Assembly (NCBI GenBank): GCA_020152595.1
Contig: JAIGNY010000581.1
Location: 1,172,001-1,236,000 of the forward strand
Direction of reading: 5' to 3'
Source: Chiridota heheva
Taxonomy: Eukaryota > Echinodermata > Holothuroidea > Apodida > Chiridotidae
Length of the DNA: 64,000 nt
Each line of letters starts with the position of its first letter. The first letter of the stretch is position 1. The notes beneath the pieces were generated by a model. It was given only the letters and a program-made list of their open reading frames with translations, did not search any database and was not told the origin of the DNA. The position numbers and the translations under genes are program-made. Shown here piece after piece: positions 30,101 through 35,339 of the stretch.

Positions 30101-32079
30101 GAAGATGACAGTGGGTTGAAGTCCATTTCATTCAATTTTTGCATTTTTTGACATTTTGGTTATTAGGCCCAAACACACACTCAGAGATCCTTTGATGTAC
30201 ATAGCTGCAGGTCAACATCGACCCGAGATGAGAAGGCATTTTTCATTAGAGCTGTGCACGTTTACAGATTTTACTAAACATGTACACGCAAATAAATGTG
30301 AGCGTTTAGCGTTTACGCCGTTTATACGCGTTTAGTACTGTAATTTTTTGAAGTATGCTAAAGTTGTTCTAATTTACAATGCTAAGTTTAAAAAATCATG
30401 CAACCACTATGGCAAAAGTATGGACTCCATTGCCAAAATAAACCATGGAATTTTGCTTTTCAAATTATGAAAAGTTCATTTCTACAGTATGAATCATCAT
30501 TGCATGGAAATTTGGTTTGGAAAGAACAGATAAGTTCCCTTCAATGACATTTAATCTCAATATCGCGTATCTTTTTTTGCCGTACTCGCTTGGGCTTTCA
30601 GTGAAAATCTTGCATACTGTGATACTGTACCTCGTGGTAAAAATTGCAAAACTATGCCACTACCCGGAAGTACTGTTCATGTCTTCTTGAAAAAATGGCC
30701 GCAATGTTTGCGAATCATGCAGAATTTCATTTATTTGACTCATCAGGTAATGTTTACATGTAAACTTACTGATCACCATGATTTATTTATTGACCGGGTA
30801 TTTTGTGATGATAGAAATTACAGACAAACGATGGTAAATGGTTTCATAGCTAATGGAACTTGCCATTTCTCTGCAGGCGAAGTCGAACTCGCAGTGATGG
30901 AGTAGGAACTTGTCCTTTGTTTGCAGCAGCGTTCGACAAATTGCCCAAAAATTCACTTGCCCGCCGGGAAGACACATGCGCAGAAATGCTTACCCGGAAG
31001 AAAATTCACTTGTCCGACAATGATCATGACAATATTGGACGTTATGGTAAAATATTTCTTAAAGCATTATTTACTGAAAATGCTGTATAAATAATAAAAG
31101 ACTCTTACACTTACCAAAAAACAGAGGAAATTGTAATCCATATAGGCCTATATTCTCTACAAATATAAAGCAATAACAGCCTCATAAAATTAAAAAAGAA
31201 ACATGGAAGTTCAATAAACCTTTTCGTAAACAAGTGGCATGGCAAACGCAGGTCAAGTTCACCATGTCACAGTACAGTATATACAGTGTACAGAATGCCC
31301 TGTTCGATACTGTTTGTGTACATGGAACGGGTATTGGACCCATTGAGAGTGGTGCATTAACACAACAGAGTAGACCTCGGCAAGAAACGGTGACTGGATA
31401 TAAATAAGCAAGAGGTTTTTATAAGCAAGATATGATTGGTTGAAAGGAGCAAGCCTCGCTAGCAAAACAGCGTGCATTGCGCACATGTTCAATCAGCTTC
31501 AGTGGCCTGTCATCAGCTTCAGTGGCCTGTCTGTACATTATAATTTAGGGCCTAGGCCTATAGGTTTTGACTTTTGTGTGTGTGCGATATGTCTTAATGG
31601 GTGCATGTATGTTGTTATGGCGAGGTTTAAGATCATTTCATAACATAACGAAATATTTTGGCTTCCAAATAAATGGAATATAGGCCCCTAAGCATTTCCA
31701 TCTCCTACTTTGTAAATTGTAGTCCTACCCCTAAATCTAGGCTAGGCCTAAGTAATTCACTCTAGCCTAGGCCTACCTCGAGTTTGAATAAATGCGTTGG
31801 ATTCTGCATCTTAGCCTTTATCGATACCATCAAACTTAGAGGAATCTCGAGCTAATCTTAACTTATAAAATAAAATTTACAAAACACATCTGAGACTAGC
31901 CTCTGCACGCACAAAGACGTAAAGACGCGTTAGGCTACAGTAAAACAACGTCATTGGGCCTAACGTTAGGCTAAACATCAATGATGAAGTGACAAGCGTC
32001 TGGCAAGAAAATACTCACCATTTCTGGATGTACCCATCAGCTCATCCAGCATTTTACGCATCTGCTCTTGCGCAGACAT
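2725..32079 (-). CDS. LUC7L: LUC7-like U1 snRNP-associated splicing factor (eight coding exons)
   Basis: Joining 32079-32019, 29867-29770, 24167-24069, 21905-21795, 13786-13643, 9918-9742, 6767-6580 and 3121-2725 gives an open frame of 424 residues, and every junction is GT-AG. The N-terminus MSAQEQMRKMLDELMGT matches the LUC7L/LUC7L2 branch rather than LUC7L3. Zinc finger 1 is CCCH (C37, C44, C60, H64). A charged coiled coil spans roughly 87-172. Zinc finger 2 is C2H2 (C191, C194, H210, H216) within the family signature DNDRRLADHFGGKLHLGF. Residues 231-350 are E/R- then RS-rich and the end is acidic. Family members bind U1 snRNP in the nucleus and influence 5' splice site choice. Human LUC7L is about 370 residues and LUC7L2 about 390, so this is slightly long because of its tail. 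Whether it is the single ancestor of both vertebrate paralogues needs a tree. Confidence 0.95.
3122..4410. other. Intron 7, unique part with a possible SINE fragment
   Basis: No exon-like segment seen. At 3733-3768 the words ACCACAAAGGTCCTGGGTTC and AGACACGC recur in loosely similar order at 61350-61380, suggesting a fragment of a tRNA-like repeat. A short G tract lies at 3597-3612. Confidence 0.35.
4411..6277. repeat. 1.9-kb G-rich minisatellite, 14/15-bp unit, in intron 7
   Basis: Roughly 130 head-to-tail copies of two interleaved unit types: 14-bp GTGAGGTGGGAGGA and 15-bp GTGAGGTGGGAGTGA, with frequent small losses. On the gene strand the array is pyrimidine-rich (TCCTCCCACCTCAC). It fills over half of the last intron, between exons 7 and 8. 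The long Thr/Ser/Leu/Pro/His reading frames across it are by-products of a repeat without stop codons, not proteins. Confidence 0.95.
6432..6534. repeat. 22-bp tandem repeat just beyond exon 7 donor
   Basis: About 4.7 copies of a 22-bp unit containing AACACAACATGTAACTTC. The array starts 46 bases beyond the 5' splice site of exon 7 and precedes the large G-rich array in the same intron. Confidence 0.9.
6580..6767 (-). CDS. LUC7L: LUC7-like coding exon 7 (E/R-rich linker and first RS block)
   Basis: 188 nt. The acceptor is CCTGTCAG; the donor AG|GTTGGT is phase 2. Encodes ELITEKDAEREVQRAERE, then a long run of KERE repeats, then KKKRSRSRSKSKHRRRKSRS. The single alpha-helix-like ER/K run replaces the RREEREREER of human LUC7L. 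Confidence 0.92.
6768..7554. other. Intron 6, left part, no feature recognised
   Basis: AT-rich intron. At 7084-7125 there are CCCGCGAATTCC/CCCGCGATCGG words resembling the ends of the hAT-like element that follows, but no clear copy. No exon-like segment seen. Confidence 0.35.
7563..8462. mobile_element. hAT-like non-autonomous DNA transposon (copy B)
   Basis: The left end CGGCGTTCACATTAAGA and the inverted right end CAGCGTTCACATTAGGA form imperfect terminal repeats. They are flanked by CCAACAAG (7555-7562) and CCAACAAT (8463-8470), an 8-bp target duplication with one mismatch, as hAT elements make. The left 400 bp match 22053-22390, which starts CAGTGTTCACAATAGA. No transposase frame. It lies in intron 6 of the LUC7-like gene. 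Confidence 0.8.
8552..8790. mobile_element. Short TTAA-flanked MITE
   Basis: TTAA (8552-8555), then AAGGTGCACTGGACCGAAAA; the right end inverted reads AGGAGCACTAGCCCGAAAAG and is followed by TTAA (8787-8790). Terminal repeats are about 28 bp at roughly 85 percent identity. No coding content. The terminal A-G-G after TTAA is shared with the MITEs at 14550 and 19553. Confidence 0.75.
8868..8960. repeat. GT/GGGGA-rich low-complexity tract
   Basis: Runs of TGTGTG, a T homopolymer, then GTGTGGGGGAGGGGGGAGTG words. The antisense Pro/Thr/His frames here are artefacts of composition. Confidence 0.7.
9328..9678. mobile_element. hAT-like MITE beside exon 6
   Basis: The left end TAGGGTTGTTACGATATG and the inverted right end TAGGGTTGTCACGATATG form near-perfect terminal repeats. 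The flanks GTTTCATT (9320-9327) and CTTTCATT (9679-9686) are an 8-bp duplication with one mismatch. The interior is rich in CGATAT/ATCGCGAT words. It is 351 bp long and ends 63 bp from exon 6, inside the downstream intron. Confidence 0.85.
9742..9918 (-). CDS. LUC7L: LUC7-like coding exon 6 (zinc finger 2)
   Basis: 177 nt, 59 codons, phase 0 at both ends. The acceptor is TTTCTCCAG and the donor CAG|GTTTGG. Encodes EELRNSMPAS, then KLRVCEVCGAYLGLQ and DNDRRLADHFGGKLHLGF, the most conserved part of the family. C191, C194, H210 and H216 form the second zinc finger. A hAT-like element ends 63 bp downstream of this exon. Confidence 0.96.
9919..11094. other. Intron 5, left part, with C tract and a GGTACC-rich repeat fragment
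   Basis: A C homopolymer lies at about 10068-10085. At 10150-10275 there is a cluster of GTACCAGTAC, GGTACCG and GAGTACCG words; similar words recur at 12800-12885. These look like fragments of one palindromic transposon family, but I could not define ends. The rest is unremarkable. Confidence 0.4.
11095..11690 (+). repeat. Dispersed repeat with tandem core of about 155-160 bp
   Basis: Starts like the copy at 12985 (GAGTCCAGAAAATTGATTGT; TTGTTCAGCACATTCCATTG). From about 11290 a core repeats three times, each time with ACCACACACCAAATT, then CAATCATCAGTTCT(G/T)GAGATATC-like words and TTGATGACAGACAAACTCACC. Spacing is about 160 and 154 bp. Architecture suggests a non-autonomous element with an amplified core, as in Helentron-associated or pearl-like elements. 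Not coding. Confidence 0.65.
11691..12984. other. Intron 5, middle part, no exon seen
   Basis: AT-rich. Short local repeats ACCAACTAATATGCC and ATATACCAAC lie at 11850-11885. GGTACTTCGGTA/CCAGTACCGTGC words at 12800-12885 match the repeat fragment at 10150-10275. No coding segment recognised. Confidence 0.4.
12985..13312 (+). repeat. Single-core copy of the same dispersed repeat, with 3' hairpin
   Basis: Contains TTCAGCACATTCCATTGGAA, one core ending in TTCTTGGGATATCTTGATGG, an ACAAACAGACAAAAGCAGAC tract, then a perfect two-part hairpin at about 13275-13302 (ACCTCC, CCAAC, loop TTT, GTTGG, GGAGGT) and AATAAT. It is the one-core relative of 11095-11690, which lacks this ending. Confidence 0.7.
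13329..13622. repeat. 21-bp minisatellite beside exon 5 donor
   Basis: About 14 copies of a 21-bp unit containing CACACTGATGACACAACTT. The array ends about 20 bases from the 5' splice site of exon 5, in intron 5. Because 21 is a multiple of three, long Cys/Val/Ser and Thr/Leu/Met frames run through it on both strands; these are artefacts. Confidence 0.95.
13643..13786 (-). CDS. LUC7L: LUC7-like coding exon 5 (coiled coil)
   Basis: 144 nt, 48 codons, phase 0 at both ends. The acceptor is TTTTTGCAG and the donor GAG|GTGCGT. Encodes AEKVHELAENIGKKLAEAEK and a further Lys/Glu-rich stretch with heptad-like spacing. Human has AEKVHELNEEIGKLLAKAEQLG. A 21-bp minisatellite begins about 20 bases beyond the donor. 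Confidence 0.95.
13787..14545. other. Intron 4, right flank of exon 5, no feature recognised
   Basis: AT-rich intron. The acceptor side of exon 5 has the tract GGTTTTTGCAG. No repeat shared with other parts of the window was noticed and no exon-like segment seen. Confidence 0.35.
14550..15082. mobile_element. TTAA-flanked MITE, 533 bp
   Basis: TTAA (14546-14549), then AGAACTATGGACATCTAGCA; the right end inverted reads AGGACTGTGGACATCTAGAG and is followed by TTAA (15083-15086). Terminal repeats are about 21 bp with three mismatches; I saw no long foldback. No coding content. In intron 4, about 630 bp from the poison-exon candidate. Confidence 0.75.
15087..15700. other. Intron 4 between MITE and candidate exon
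   Basis: AT-rich, unique-looking. Nothing recognised apart from being downstream (gene strand) of the candidate alternative exon. Confidence 0.3.
15709..15760 (-). CDS. LUC7L: Candidate alternative (poison) exon in intron 4
   Basis: On the gene strand a pyrimidine-rich stretch ends in CTCTCAG at 15761, then 52 nt, then a strong donor, C|GTAAGTAT, at 15708. Exon 4 ends in phase 0, so inclusion reads Asp-Ser-stop (GAT TCT TAA) at once and also shifts the frame, which predicts nonsense-mediated decay. A second AG ten bases inside (exon 15709-15750, 42 nt) would instead insert 14 Gly/Ser/Leu-rich residues in frame. Human LUC7L-family genes are, to my knowledge, tuned by non-productive splicing. 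Here the case rests only on the splice signals and position. Confidence 0.5.
15770..18030. other. Intron 4, with C-rich and CT-rich tracts
   Basis: C-rich blocks occur at 16325-16480 (runs of 8-11 C separated by ATTTCCCCCTCTCTT-like words) and a CT-rich block at 17395-17585. On the gene strand both are purine-rich. No exon-like segment recognised. The C-rich sequence resembles the CCCCCTC blocks in the right-hand array but no shared flanks were seen. Confidence 0.4.
18036..18365. mobile_element. MITE-like inverted-repeat element, about 330 bp
   Basis: The left end AGCAACACAGTAACTAGGTG (continuing GGGCAAA) pairs with the right end, whose inverse reads AGCAACAAAATCTGCGTAAC (continuing TAAGTGGGGCAAAATTT). 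Identity is about 80 percent over 35-38 bp. No target duplication was clear. No coding content. Confidence 0.6.
18366..19548. other. Intron 4, no feature recognised
   Basis: AT-rich. A C8 plus A18 homopolymer pair lies at 19317-19342. No exon-like segment or recognisable repeat family otherwise. Confidence 0.35.
19553..20114. mobile_element. Complete TTAA-flanked foldback MITE
   Basis: Flanked by TTAA at 19549-19552 and 20115-20118. The left arm starts AGGATTAGTTCAGTGGTCAA; the right arm inverted starts AGGATTACTTCAGAGGTCAA. The arms pair over about 190-200 bp at roughly 85-90 percent, leaving a centre of about 170 bp. The family has another copy at 1-605 and a fragment at 39777-39830. No protein. 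The long arms would fold into a stable hairpin when transcribed in intron 4. Confidence 0.88.
20119..20520. other. Intron 4, short unassigned stretch
   Basis: No feature recognised; leads into the tandem repeat that follows. Confidence 0.3.
20521..21475 (+). repeat. Repeat with 292-bp tandem core, CA microsatellite and 3' hairpin
   Basis: About 2.8 copies of a 292-bp unit; the anchor TTAATATGCATGA/CGATAT-like recurs at about 20656, 20948 and 21241. Then come TTCTTGAGATATTGTGTTCA, a CACACACATACAAACACCC-type microsatellite (21366-21410), and a hairpin at 21430-21457 (GGTTCC, GATGC, loop, GCATC, GGAACC) followed by ATAAAATGAATGA. A second member is at 27170-27610. Not coding; a non-autonomous element with an amplified core. 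Confidence 0.75.
21795..21905 (-). CDS. LUC7L: LUC7-like coding exon 4 (start of coiled coil)
   Basis: 111 nt, 37 codons, phase 0 at both ends. The acceptor is TTTGCAG and the donor AAG|GTTAGT. Encodes ALAQLNSFISDIDRRTEH followed by AKKRLAETQENLSAEV, matching human DRRTELAKKRLAETQEEISAEV. The downstream intron (8.0 kb) is the longest of the gene and carries the poison-exon candidate. Confidence 0.94.
22053..23080. mobile_element. hAT-like element (copy C) containing the copy-A repeat
   Basis: The left end CAGTGTTCACAATAGA and the next 340 bp match copy B (7563 onward). At 22395-22995 it carries a 600-bp segment homologous to 690-1340. After that, GCGATGAAATACACAACACG and the following 60 bp again match copy B (7925-7975). 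Thus either B lost the middle or C gained it. The right terminal repeat was not found. The 118-codon frame at 22263-22619 spans the B-like and A-like parts and resembles no known protein. Confidence 0.65.
23519..23965 (+). mobile_element. L2/CR1-like LINE, 3' end fragment
   Basis: Encodes the extreme C-terminus of an L2-type reverse transcriptase polyprotein: KILVFVYKSTHALSPTYISD, then RTWGKRSFSSAAPFLWNRLP and a terminal SLNSFKSSLKTFLM. Then comes a 3' UTR of about 150 bp with CTGCGCCATGAGCATCACTT and a tail of ATT repeats (about 23952-23965). The same end occurs inverted at 62170-62600. 5'-truncated insertion in intron 3, opposite in orientation to the host gene. Confidence 0.85.
24069..24167 (-). 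CDS. LUC7L: LUC7-like coding exon 3 (second half of zinc finger 1)
   Basis: 99 nt, 33 codons, phase 0 at both ends, with donor GAT|GTAAGT. It encodes RADLGDCSKHHDLALRADYE and onward, supplying C60 and H64 of the CCCH finger. The translation is not visible as a long open frame because the exon is short; it was recovered by reading all three minus-strand frames against the family. Confidence 0.92.
24168..24882. other. Intron 2, left part, possible tRNA-like repeat on minus strand
   Basis: On the minus strand at about 24630-24567, TGGCTTAGTGCATAAG (A-box-like) is followed by GTGTTCAAATTGC (weak B-box-like). It cannot be folded into a convincing tRNA, so at most it is an eroded SINE head. Otherwise unassigned intron. 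Confidence 0.3.
24891..25307. mobile_element. hAT-like non-autonomous element with perfect 8-bp duplication
   Basis: GGTTTACA occurs immediately on both sides (24883-24890 and 25308-25315), an exact 8-bp target duplication. The ends GCGGTGATTCTTAATAGG and, inverted, AAGGGTTCCTAATTAAAT form short imperfect terminal repeats. Near the left end GCAGGCCAAATCTGGACCGC resembles the GGGCCAAATCTGGCCCGC block seen in animal hAT elements. 417 bp, no transposase. Relatively young given the intact duplication. Confidence 0.8.
25939..26347. mobile_element. DNA element with internal AAAGGTTTTTAAAGG array
   Basis: The left end CAGGCCTCCCAGTGACTCCTT and the inverted right end CAGGGCTCCTGGTAAACCTT form terminal repeats of about 20 bp. 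CAAATA is present on both sides (25933-25938, 26348-26353). The interior holds many copies of ATAAAGGTTTTTAAAGGTTT-like words at both flanks, which look like subterminal repeats. No transposase; hAT-like by its CAGG...CCTG ends. Confidence 0.6.
26354..27169. other. Intron 2, no gene recognised
   Basis: AT-rich. Contains a local inverted motif around 26572-26618 (TCTGCCTCCAGA...TCTGGAGGCAGA), a perfect 12-bp palindromic pair with a short loop that could form a hairpin. No family recognised. Confidence 0.4.
27170..27610 (+). repeat. Second member of the 292-bp-core/CA/hairpin family
   Basis: Contains ATGACATCAGCACCAAAACA and TTCTCGAGATATCGTGTTTA twice in part. Then come a CATACATACATACC-type microsatellite (27465-27562) and a hairpin, GGTTCC-TTCGCATT-GGAACC, at 27581-27600, followed by AAAAATGA. 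Same layout as 20521-21475. Confidence 0.7.
27611..28431. other. Intron 2, unassigned
   Basis: A palindromic stretch lies around 28243-28276 (TTGAGTTGATCATAA.. and ATGATCAACTCAA). No exon or repeat family recognised. Confidence 0.35.
28432..29404. mobile_element. hAT-like element, about 970 bp, with relatives nearby
   Basis: The left end TAGAGCTGTGAACTTTTA and the inverted right end TAGAGCTGTGACCATTTA form terminal repeats. The flanking 8-mers (CTAAGTTC-like and CAAAGCAT-like) no longer match, so it is older than 24891-25307. The left 550 bp match 30247-30790, and a CTTGTAAAA(T/C)GGG segment is repeated at 29030-29050 and 29655-29675. No transposase frame. Confidence 0.65.
29770..29867 (-). 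CDS. LUC7L: LUC7-like coding exon 2 (first half of zinc finger 1)
   Basis: 98 nt. The acceptor is ACAACAG and the donor ACT|GTAAGT. Encodes the end of codon 21 to residue 53, including C37 and C44 of the first zinc finger and the near-invariant CCPHDIL. Human LUC7L has LDCCPHDILAGT at the same place. Confidence 0.93.
30247..30790. mobile_element. Partial second copy of the TAGAGCTGTG element, in intron 1
   Basis: Starts TTAGAGCTGTGCACG and follows 28432-28985 at about 80-85 percent through TTGCATACTGTGATAC, ACCCGGAAGTACTG, AAATGGCCGC and GACTCATCAGGTAATGTTTAC. The right end is missing. Downstream (30925-31020) an inverted pair, ATTCACTTGCCCG / AATTCACTTGTCCG and CCGGGAAG/CCCGGAAG words, hints at another small element. 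Confidence 0.65.
30791..32018. other. Intron 1, right part, GGCCTA-rich
   Basis: A perfect 20-bp tandem duplication, ATCAGCTTCAGTGGCCTGTC, lies at 31492-31531. From 31540 to 31990 the words TAGGCCTA, GGCCTAGGCC and CTAACGTTAGG recur, a composition typical of echinoderm genomes in my experience. No exon recognised. Confidence 0.4.
32019..32079 (-). CDS. LUC7L: LUC7-like coding exon 1
   Basis: Encodes residues 1-20 and the first base of codon 21. The start ATG at 32079-32077 gives MSAQEQMRKMLDELMGT, the conserved N-terminal helix that contacts U1 snRNP in the yeast complex. The donor is G|GTGAGT at 32018, phase 1. I chose this ATG because the family begins exactly here and no upstream in-frame methionine is supported. 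Confidence 0.95.
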
Positions 32080-32384
32080 TTTTATAACTATTTATTTCAA
32101 GAAAAATATAAGGAAAAACGCGATGGACTGTATTAAACCTTCATTTCTCCAGCCCTTCTGTCTGCGAAATACCGCAAATTCACACGCAATCAACGTTAAG
32201 AAAAATTCCAAAGCGCCCTCTAATTTATGTGCAGGCGATAGCGGGAGGGTCGAGGTCAAAGAGAACATGGCAATAAACAATATGTTTAGATTCCTCTGCC
32301 TTCGTCGAAGGAAATGTTATTACCGTTGGCCCGTCGGTGGCCAGTGTGTAACTCACTTCTCTTATTGTTTTTCTTTTAAATGTC
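32080..32384 (-). promoter_or_regulatory. 5' flank / probable promoter of the LUC7-like gene
   Basis: About 300 bp between the start codon and the first array repeat. It is more GC-rich than the introns and holds no recognised transposon. It must contain the transcription start unless an unseen 5' UTR exon lies further right. No convincing TATA box at a fixed distance; elements cannot be named with confidence. Confidence 0.35.
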
Positions 32385-33900
32385 AATTCACAAGGGTTTG
32401 GACACTTTTTTGTGTGAGAGGGGATTTATGAAATACGTTTGTTTGAAAAATCAATTTTCTCTAAATGATCACGAGAAACTCTCAGAACATTCTTGTTTTC
32501 CCCCTTTGTTTTGGTTGTAATGCAGGATTGCTAAAAAAAAAAAAAAAAAAAAAAGAAGAAAGAAAAAAAAGGCGGAGTTAAAAATCTAACAATACTCTGA
32601 AAAGTAAATAACTTTGTATGGTGTGTAATATCTTTTAGATACTCAATAAAAGCATAATTTTAGATTAAATGCTAGTGTTTTATTTTTCTGTTTTAAGTAG
32701 TGAACAGAAAATTACTAAATTATACTACTTTTCTTAGAATGGTTAGGATGCTGTGTAAATGTATATAATTATTTAATTTACGAAATGTTGGGTAGAAAAT
32801 ACTGAGTCAATGTTATTCTACCCGCTAAATTAATTCAGATCGCGCCGAGCGAATACCGATTTTGGAATCATTTTTGGTGAGATTTCAAATGCAAAATACG
32901 TTAAAACTACGAACTAATGCAAAGTAATGCATCGACGGGTCGATCTATTTAAGGCAAGCAAGACAACAGCAACATATCGAAGAAATACTCAAGATATGAT
33001 GAATGCTAGAAAAATTGAACGAACATCTGGATTTTGCACTACCAATTGCTTAAGCTCAAAGTCCCTTAAAGAAATGTTGAACTAAAAACCATGAAAGTAT
33101 CAAAAAGTTCATCCCCCCCCCTCCCCTCCCCCCCCAGTGCTCGATTTTTTTTTTTTTTTTTAAATACGTGAACAGGTCTATAGAGGCTACACCACAAATT
33201 TAATACCAATTGAAAATTGCCCAAACTTTGATCAGTTATGTATTGGGCCTAATTCAAAAACTAAAACTAGTTATTTTCATGATTTAAAACATGTCCATAC
33301 AGACAAATGTAACTATAGCAATTACGTCATTCACCTCTTGTTTGTGGAAAGGGGATTCATGGTATGAAACGTTTTGGTTTAAAAATTCAATTATCTCTAT
33401 AATATATAAGCAACTCTCAGAACCGCCTTCTTTATTTGCCATATTTTTGGTTGTGCCATTGCAAAAAAAGGCGGGGTTATGAATCAATTAATAATTTTTA
33501 GTTGTTTAATGACTGGGTTACAGCTGCAGGCCGTGCTACAAAGTCTAACAAAAAAAATATACAAGCGCAAAAAAATGCGAAAAACGGAAAAGGGTAGCCA
33601 AAGGCCACACGATAAAACAAAACCTGACAACAGCCAGGGGACACACAATTAACGTAGTCGTTTCAGATTTATTATTACAGCTTCCTCTAAAGGTAAATAA
33701 CTTTGTATACAGTATAATATTTTCCTCACATACTAAATAAAATATCATTTTAAATCTGTTCTTAGTGTTTTATTTTTCTGTTTTAAGTATTAAATGTAAA
33801 ATTATTAAAATATACTACTTTAATAAAAAAAGGTTAAGTTGCTGCCTAAATATATATAATTGTATTTTCCACCGTTCACTTTAGCATTTTTACATTAAGT
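32385..33900. repeat. Diverged array copies: core modules 1 and 2
   Basis: Core module: TTTGTGGAAAGGGG, then TTTGAAAATTCAATTTTCTC, GCAACTCTCAG, AAGGCGGAGTTATAAA, a TACAGCT..CTCTGAAGGTAAATAA block, TTTTTCTGTTTTAAGTAGTA, ATTATTAAAATATACTACTT and TGCTGCGTAAATATATAT. Copies lie at about 32390-32780 and 33325-33860. Between them, 32815-33115 matches 46255-46570. A and T homopolymers at 32531-32552 and 33147-33160. Non-coding. Confidence 0.75.
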
Positions 33901-34084
33901 CTTTTTTTGTAATCCTACACTGTTTTACACGGTGTCAGGATTTTTAATTTCAATTCTGAAAACGTGTAGCGAATATGCTAACCATCAGAAGCAAATCTAA
34001 AAGTGTACAATCTCTTGATGGTTCCAGTAGTCTATATGAATAGGTCATGATTAGAATGTCAAATGACCATTGACCATGAATAGA

Positions 34085-35040
34085 TACGATTCATATCTGA
34101 AGAATAGATCGATTCATATCTGAAGAATAGATCGATTCATATCTGAAGAATAGATCGATTCATATCTGAAGAATAGATCGATTCATATCTGAAGAATAGA
34201 TCGATTCATATCTGAAGAATAGATCGATTCATATCTGAAGAATAGATCGATTCATATCTGAAGAATAGATCGATTCATATCTAAAGAATAGATCGATTCA
34301 TATATGAAGAATAGATCGATTCATATCTGAAGAATAGATCGATTCATATCTGAAGAATAGATCGATTCATATCTAAAGAATAGATCGATTCATATCTGAA
34401 GAATAGATCGATTCATATCTAAAGAATAGATCGATTCATATCTAAAGAATAGATCGATTCATATCTGAAGAATAGATCGACTCATATTTGAAGAATAGAT
34501 CGATTCATATCTGAAGAATAGATCGATTCATATCTGAAGAATAGATCGATTCATATCTAAAGAATAGATGGATTCATATTTGAAGAAAAGCTCGATTTAT
34601 ATCTGAAGAATAGATCGATTCATATCTGAAGAATAGATCGATTCATATCAGAAGACAAGATCGATTCATATTAGAGGAATAGATCGATTCATATATAAAG
34701 AATAGATCGATTCATATCAGAAGACAAGATTCATTCGTATCTGAAAAAGGATCGATTTATATCTGAAGATAGATCGATTCATATTTGAAGAAAAGCTCGA
34801 TTCATATTTGAAGAATAGATCGATTCATATCTGAAGAATAGATCGATTCATATTCGAAGACAAGCTCGATTCATATCTGAGGAATAGATCGATTCATATC
34901 TGAAGAATAGATCGATTCATAGCTGAAGAAAAGATCAATTCATAGCTGAAGATAAGATGAATTTATACGAAGCAAAAAAAATAATTCATTTCTGAAGAAT
35001 AGATTAATTTATATCTGAAGAATAGATGGATTCATATCTT
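34085..35040. repeat. 23-bp ATCGAT minisatellite, about 41 copies
   Basis: Period 23 bp, with core AATAGATCGATTCATATC followed by TGAAG. The left two-thirds are nearly perfect; copies from about 34560 onward are increasingly diverged. It follows the words GTGTCAGGATT and GAATGTCAAATGACCATTGACC, which also precede the second block at 47630. No spacers, so not a CRISPR-like layout. Confidence 0.95.
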
Positions 35041-35094
35041 GTAATTCTATGATAAACAATTAAAGGAAAAGTTTTGTCTTATAAATACTTGCGG

Positions 35095-35300
35095 AATCAA
35101 ATGCCACCGTGTTGGTAACGTAACATCCGGTTTTCAATTTTTCCCAATTGATCGTTAGAAATCTGCGATGTTATGAATCACATGTCCACCGGACCAAATG
35201 TAGGGGCTACATGTGTTATCAACAACGTAAGAGTTTCTCGCATTCAATGAGGAAAATTGAAAACCGGAAGTGACGTTACCAGCATAGCAACGTTCACTTC
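35095..35300. mobile_element. Foldback element with ACCGGAAGTGACGT ends
   Basis: The left half (TTGGTAACGTAACATCCGG, TTTTCAATTTTTCCCAATTG) pairs with the inverted right half (CTGGTAACGTCACTTCCGG, TTTTCAATTTTCCTCATTG) over about 90 bp. Partial relatives occur at 37150-37250 and, as just AACCGGAAGTGACGTCAAAA, at 38956-38975. It is inserted within array-type DNA. Confidence 0.65.
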
Positions 35301-35339
35301 TGAACTTATTTATGGAACAATACCTTTCCTTTAAGCGTT

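Noticed and set aside
34085-35040. Regular direct repeats that could suggest a CRISPR array
   Set aside because: Units abut without spacers, the genome is eukaryotic, and no cas-like gene is present. It is a minisatellite.
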